From assembly GCF_943912555.1 (NCBI RefSeq), contig NZ_CALTUR010000090.1, forward strand, positions 1-7,653: 7,653 nt of DNA. The letters are read 5' to 3'. The notes beneath the pieces are model-generated. The model was not told the origin of the DNA. It ran no database searches and saw only the letters and a program-made list of their open reading frames with translations. The position numbers were made by a program, and so were the translations under genes. The DNA is from an uncultured Streptococcus sp. (lineage in GTDB: Bacteria > Bacillota > Bacilli > Lactobacillales > Streptococcaceae). Below, piece by piece: positions 7,201-7,653 of this stretch; positions within the stretch are counted from its first letter, which is position 1, and each line of letters begins with the position of its first letter.

Positions 7201-7415
7201 ATTACAGGACTTTCATTTTTGATTTCTGGTTTAGTTTTTTCAGCCTCGGCCAATTTTTCTACGTTTGGTTGAGAACTTGTAGCTTCAATTTTTGCTTCGT
7301 CCGCTAGTGCTGTTCCAGATGCAAAAAAAGCGAGCCCAACCATAACCGAAGCAACACCAACGGTTAATTTTCTGATGCTAAAAGTTTGCCCTTTTTCAAA
7401 AAGGTATCGATTCAT
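1284..7415 (-). CDS. cell-wall-anchored serine protease / GH29 alpha-L-fucosidase fusion protein (YSIRK...LPETG), 2043 aa
   Basis: This is a secreted, sortase-anchored surface protein with two catalytic units. Order of modules by residue: YSIRK-type signal peptide 1-38; low-complexity pro-region 39-153; V8-like serine protease about 155-415 (His209, Asp274, Ser365); cell-wall-binding-like motif 418-460; two MucBP-like modules 464-630; GH29 fucosidase about 655-975 (Asp821, Glu865); F5/8C-like carbohydrate-binding domain 976-1103; two related beta-sandwich modules 1111-1236 and 1353-1504 flanking a Calx-beta-like domain 1238-1344; helical region 1505-1580; two 80-residue repeats 1599-1758; two 112-residue G5 repeats 1759-1982; LPETG 2011-2015 with membrane helix and basic tail. 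Likely role: releasing fucose from host mucins or other glycoproteins and cutting the peptide chain nearby. The ATG at 7413-7415 is chosen because AGGAG lies six bases upstream and the signal peptide begins there. The frame is unbroken. It appears monocistronic, with its own promoter region and terminator. The substrate is inferred; both activities rest on visible motifs. Confidence 0.93.
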   Translation of the reverse strand: MNRYLFEKGQTFSIRKLTVGVASVMVGLAFFASGTALADEAKIEATSSQPNVEKLAEAEKTKPEIKNESPVISTPQKSEQAEKTVKPVEEKTVADTKTADLLPEEIHDQAYPDTPVKNIDTSAIVDKKDSPKVETESILKNKEDIPKEAENGNRAIINGGLDLKHVPYEGQPATAASMIYTIYNGGSQRYIVPGSGIFVAPNVILTVAHNFLESNRDTKEGHIRGGDSAKFYYNLGSNSAVRNSQPVTGNTTLFKEEDIHFWNKKEFGKGYQNDLAAVVAPVPLQIASPNKAATFVPLAENKTYQPGDPVSTIGYPNDSSSPELKKPIVAGQLYKVDGVVKSVDKYDDKGSKGITYHMTSISGLSGAGIINGDGKVVGVHQHGTIENGIPDKDRFGGGIVLSPEQVKWVKDIIAKYSVKGWYQGDNGKRYYFTPEGEMFRNKTAVIGENQYSFDENGVATLIKGIDYGRVVVQHVDETGNPIKTDDTFVEKTEVGTAFDYDFKKEIAKTDFYTKNQEKYQIISIDGVEINKQLKDEWTYNVVSKTAPGTRVIKVVYKVNKGSFAIHYRLKGSGQELADVATDNNDGKEYEVSFVNTFEAKEIAGYRAITPHLEASIQHKGVNDIVFEYEKISDSSNPTSNVLPVAHPEDKETEIGNHGPLPSKAQLDYHKEELAAFIHYGMNTYTNSEWGHGNEDPKNFNPTNLDTDQWIRTLKETGFKRTIMVVKHHDGFVIYPSKYTNHTVAASPWKDGKGDLLEEISKSATKYDMNMGVYLSPWDVNSPKYKVATQKEYNEYYLNQLKEILGNPKYGNKGKFIEVWMDGARGSGAQKVTYTFDEWFKYIKEAEGDIAIFSAEPTSIRWIGNERGIAGDPVWHKVKKANITENVKNEYLNHGDPDGDMYSVGEADVSIRSGWFYHDNQQPKSLKELMDIYFKSVGRGTPLLLNIPPNKEGKFADADVARLKEFKATLDQMYATDFAKGATVTASSTRQNHLYKTSHLTDGKDDTSWALSNDATTGNFTIDLGQKRRFDVVELKEDIAKGQRISGFKIEVEINGRWVPYGEGSTVGYRRLIQGQPIEAQKIRVTITGSQATPILTNFSVYKTPSTIEKNDGYPLGLEYHSNTTADKEGTTWYNESEGIRGTSMWTNKKDAKVTYRFTGTKAYVVSTVDPSHGEMSVYMDGQKVADVQTKNSSRKRSQKVYETGDLAPGEHTITLVNKTGEPIATEGIYTLNNNSKGMFELEATSYDVEKGKPVTVTIKRVGGSKGAATARFITEPGTGVHGKVYQDTTQDVTFADGETEKTVTIPTINFTEQADSIFDFKAKLTSVSDGALLGFATDATIRVMKADLLKTNQTNYDDQASQLDYSPGWRHETNSSGKYQNTESWVSFGHLTEEQKKKTTVTAYFYGTGLEIKGFVDPGHGVYKVFLDGKEVTYQDGMGNASIIDGKKYFSGHAAKRQGDQTLVNLKGLDENLHAVTLQLDPEKNDLTKKIGMQVDQFITQGEGSELYSKAEILQSISKWKEDLSNFDPAGLKDTATARQAFKSNLDKLTAQLSSDTVNVQDVMATVTALQDILSKDENYQKPGDETDPEQPVEPEQPEINYDKAMASLTEAIEKKVTELGTNNEAKKKLVEITDKAIAAIQNAKTQEDVNKALNKGLEQIKQLQPSQPEQPVEPKQPEINYDKAMASLTEAIEKKVTELGTNNNAKKKLVEITDKAIAAIQEAKTQEDVNKALNNALEQIKQLQPSQPEQPVGSKQPEKPITSSSPEEGVKELVFQLPSLDIVKKAVPFKTIRRENPQLDKGKEQVLAEGKDGAIIEYVEVDGSNRKVVQTESTPALDRVIEVGTKQSSVGTDTPPVATFPEYLLPKELEKPITSSNPEEGVKELVFQLPSLDIVNKAVPFKTIRRENPNLDKGKENVLAEGKDGLLVEYVEVDGSNRKVVQTKSTPALDRVIEVGTKQSSAGTEAPPVVTLPEYLLPKEPEKPAPAVVTEDSPRAPVATTVKQEKEKQLPETGEQEANTFLFLAAITSVLSLLIFQKNFKD
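1287..1385 (-). other. LPETG sortase-A anchor
   Basis: Residues 2011-2043: LPETG, a hydrophobic helix (TFLFLAAITSVLSLLIF, 2021-2037) and the charged tail QKNFKD. Sortase A should cut between Thr2014 and Gly2015 and join the protein to peptidoglycan. Both catalytic domains would then face outward. Confidence 0.96.
1470..2141 (-). repeat. two tandem 336-bp repeats, each with a G5 domain
   Basis: Residues 1759-1870 and 1871-1982 are near-identical 112-residue units that open EKPITSS(S/N)PEEGVKELVFQ. Each holds a G5 domain (VPFKTIRRENP, LDKGKE, LAEGKDG, EYVEVDGSNRKVV, DRVIEVGTK) and ends in PEYLLPKE. A third unit begins with EKPAP at 1983 but is cut short by the anchor region. G5 domains are stalk or adhesive modules in wall proteins and often bind zinc or sugars of the N-acetyl type. 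The high similarity points to recent duplication and likely copy-number variation. Confidence 0.9.
2142..2621 (-). repeat. two tandem 240-bp repeats (80-residue helical units)
   Basis: Residues 1599-1678 and 1679-1758 start EINYDKAMASLTEAIEKKVT and end in proline-rich PSQPEQPV. The two copies differ at only a few residues (for example EAKKK/NAKKK, QNAK/QEAK, NKGL/NNAL). Each has heptad-like Ala/Leu/Lys/Glu helices followed by a Pro-Gln linker. They form part of the stalk that lifts the enzymes through the wall. A preceding PEQPVEPEQP (1589-1598) matches the linker and marks the first repeat border. Confidence 0.9.
2904..4085 (-). other. paired VDPxHG beta-sandwich modules flanking a Calx-beta-like domain
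   Basis: Residues 1111-1236 and 1353-1504 share the line GTxxxVxxxVDPxHGxxxVxxDGxxV (VDPSHGEMSVYMDG at 1168-1181, VDPGHGVYKVFLDG at 1416-1429), so they are diverged copies of one module, probably a jelly-roll carbohydrate-binding fold. Between them, residues 1238-1344 fit a Calx-beta domain: ATSYDVEKGKPVTVTIKR, then VTFADGETEKTVTIP and a closing ATIRVMK strand. The binding partners are unknown; I cannot name the VDPxHG family with certainty. Confidence 0.6.
4107..4490 (-). other. F5/8 type C (CBM32-like) carbohydrate-binding domain
   Basis: Residues 976-1103. KGATVTASSTRQ, then HLTDGKDDTSWA and FTIDLGQKRRFDVVEL, are the standard discoidin/F5-8C sequence blocks, ending in the strand PILTNFSVYKT. 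This arrangement directly after a GH29 domain is common in bacterial fucosidases and is expected to bind galactose-type or related glycans. The ligand is not predictable from sequence. Confidence 0.85.
4491..5453 (-). other. GH29 alpha-L-fucosidase catalytic domain
   Basis: Residues about 655-975. Family signatures are FIHYGMNT (676-683), VVKHHDGFVIYPS (724-736), GVYLSPWD (771-778), EVWMDGARG (817-825) and EADVSIRSGWFYH (905-917). Asp821 in WMDGA is the predicted nucleophile. Glu865 in RWIGNERG lies 44 residues later and fits the acid/base glutamate of the RWxGNE motif of GH29 subfamily B, the group that cuts alpha-1,3/4-fucose in Lewis-type branched glycans. Substrate preference is inferred from this motif. 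The domain looks complete. Confidence 0.92.
5526..6026 (-). other. two MucBP-like beta modules
   Basis: Residues 464-557 begin YGRVVVQHVDETGNPI, the usual MucBP start, and end in VIKVVYKVNK. Residues 560-630 (GSFAIHYRLKGSGQEL ... GYRAITP ... NDIVFEYEK) follow the same strand pattern with IHYRL in place of the VxYVD strand. MucBP modules in Gram-positive surface proteins are linked with mucin binding, so they may hold the substrate between protease and fucosidase. The second module is more divergent. Confidence 0.6.
6036..6164 (-). other. choline/glucan-binding-like aromatic repeat
   Basis: Residues 418-460. KGWYQGDNGKRYYF followed by PEGEMF matches the Gly-Trp, Tyr-Tyr-Phe and Gly-x-Met spacing of cell-wall (choline or glucan) binding repeats, and a second degenerate unit (GENQYSFDENGVA) follows. 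A single pair is unlikely to bind choline strongly by itself, since choline-binding proteins normally carry several. It may be a spacer or a capping module of the protease. Confidence 0.6.
6171..6953 (-). other. V8/glutamyl-endopeptidase-like serine protease domain
   Basis: Residues about 155-415, chymotrypsin fold family S1B by motif. The predicted triad is His209 (ILTVAHNF), Asp274 (YQNDLAAV) and Ser365 (SGLSGAGI). Supporting motifs are GSGIFVAPN before the His and STIGYPND between Asp and Ser. His380 in VVGVHQHG lies exactly 15 residues after Ser365, the same spacing as Ser169-His184 of staphylococcal V8 protease, where that His helps bind the P1 glutamate. Glu specificity is therefore a reasonable inference. 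The residue run after the serine is GAG instead of the usual GSP. The preceding 115-residue Glu/Lys-rich stretch could act as a pro-peptide, and NRAIINGG at 152-159 resembles an activation site. Confidence 0.87.
7302..7415 (-). other. YSIRK-type signal peptide
   Basis: Residues 1-38. The motif FSIRKLTVGVAS (12-23) matches the YSIRK-G/S family, followed by a hydrophobic core (VMVGLAFFASG) and a likely cleavage after ALA at Ala38-Asp39. In streptococci this motif directs Sec export to the division septum for sortase anchoring. The first residue of the motif is Phe rather than Tyr, a common variant. Confidence 0.93.
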
Positions 7416-7420
7416 AATGT

Positions 7421-7426
7421 ACTCCT
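7421..7426 (-). promoter_or_regulatory. ribosome binding site of the fusion gene
   Basis: Minus-strand AGGAGT, with six bases (TACATT) between AGGAG and the ATG. The spacing is ideal for streptococci and fixes the start at 7415. Confidence 0.88.
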
Positions 7427-7437
7427 AGTTTGAATAA

Positions 7438-7475
7438 AGACAGTCAGCTACTGTCTGAGCCCAAGTATGACTTGG
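7438..7475 (-). promoter_or_regulatory. two hairpins in the 5' leader
   Basis: On the minus strand, CCAAGT-CAT-ACTTGG (7475-7461) is followed by AGACAG-TAGCTGA-CTGTCT (7456-7438), a 6-bp stem, then TTTATT. The second stem with its T-rich tail has the outline of a weak terminator just before the ribosome site, so an attenuator is possible. The stems are short; they could equally serve mRNA stability. Confidence 0.45.
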
Positions 7476-7535
7476 AAACGATTTTCTTTAATGATAGTTA
7501 ATTTGTGCAATAGTTTGAGTATAACCTTCCTCCTA

Positions 7536-7550
7536 TTTAAGCGCTTTCAT
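7536..7550 (-). promoter_or_regulatory. cre-like CcpA operator
   Basis: ATGAAAGCGCTTAAA (minus strand) fits the consensus WTGNAANCGNWNNCW at all but one fixed position and contains the palindromic core AAGCGCTT. CcpA with HPr-Ser-P binds such sites to repress sugar-use genes when preferred carbon sources are present. It lies between the candidate promoter and the start codon, where bound CcpA would act as a roadblock. Carbon control of a host-glycan fucosidase is what the biology would predict. Confidence 0.72.
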
Positions 7551-7607
7551 CTTAAGGTAAAAAAATTTAAATTGCCATCTTAATCTTTAAAATGACCCAA
7601 AATCCTT

Positions 7608-7636
7608 AATATAACAAATATACTAAATTATTCCAA
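7608..7636 (-). promoter_or_regulatory. candidate sigma-A promoter
   Basis: TTGGAA (7636-7631) and TATATT (7613-7608) are separated by exactly 17 bases on the minus strand in an AT-rich stretch. A start near 7600 would give a leader of about 185 nt that contains the cre-like site and both hairpins. A second -10-like box TATACT at 7523-7518 lacks a good -35 box. Confidence 0.5.
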
Positions 7637-7653
7637 GAAATGCAATAGAGAAA

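Noticed and set aside
7518..7546. TATACT at 7523-7518 as the main promoter
   Set aside because: The bases 17 upstream (AAGCGC) are a poor -35 box, and the TTGGAA-17-TATATT pair further upstream is better. It remains possible if an activator helps.

Overview
The window looks like chromosomal DNA of a low-GC Gram-positive coccus, most likely a mitis-group Streptococcus (S. mitis, S. oralis or S. pneumoniae type). The signs are the streptococcal S9 C-terminus at the left edge, a YSIRK-type signal peptide, an LPETG sortase anchor, a G5-domain stalk and a CcpA-type cre site. The species call is inference from motifs; no database search was possible.

Left to right: (1) positions 1-77 are the 3' end of rpsI (ribosomal protein S9), followed by its own terminator and, about 130 bases further on, a second + strand terminator. 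(2) Positions 131-330 form a repeat-rich strip with hairpins, an AAACGTT inverted repeat and three copies of TTTACCTTAT. It resembles the attachment end of an integrated element. (3) Positions 326-1096 on the minus strand are a tyrosine recombinase gene. Its catalytic domain is intact but it has lost its N-terminal part and its start codon. (4) Positions 1090-1136 hold two facing IS3-like terminal repeats with almost nothing between them, exactly where the integrase frame ends. (5) Two more terminators follow, one of which serves the large gene. (6) Positions 1284-7415 on the minus strand are one 2043-residue gene that fills 80% of the window. (7) Positions 7416-7653 are its leader and promoter region, with a good ribosome site, two hairpins, a cre-like operator and a sigma-A-type promoter candidate.

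The large protein is the centre of interest. It is a secreted, cell-wall-anchored fusion that carries two catalytic units in one chain. The first is a V8/glutamyl-endopeptidase-like serine protease with His209, Asp274 and Ser365. The second is a GH29 alpha-L-fucosidase with Asp821 and Glu865 as predicted catalytic pair. Between and after them lie a cell-wall-binding-like motif, MucBP-like modules, an F5/8C-type carbohydrate-binding domain, two related beta-sandwich modules around a Calx-beta-like domain, two 80-residue helical repeats, two 112-residue G5 repeats and the LPETG anchor. I infer a surface machine that removes fucose from host glycoproteins and cuts the polypeptide beside it, probably repressed when preferred sugars are available. 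Its place next to a decayed integrase at the end of rpsI suggests it arrived as cargo of a mobile element, but only one element end is visible here.
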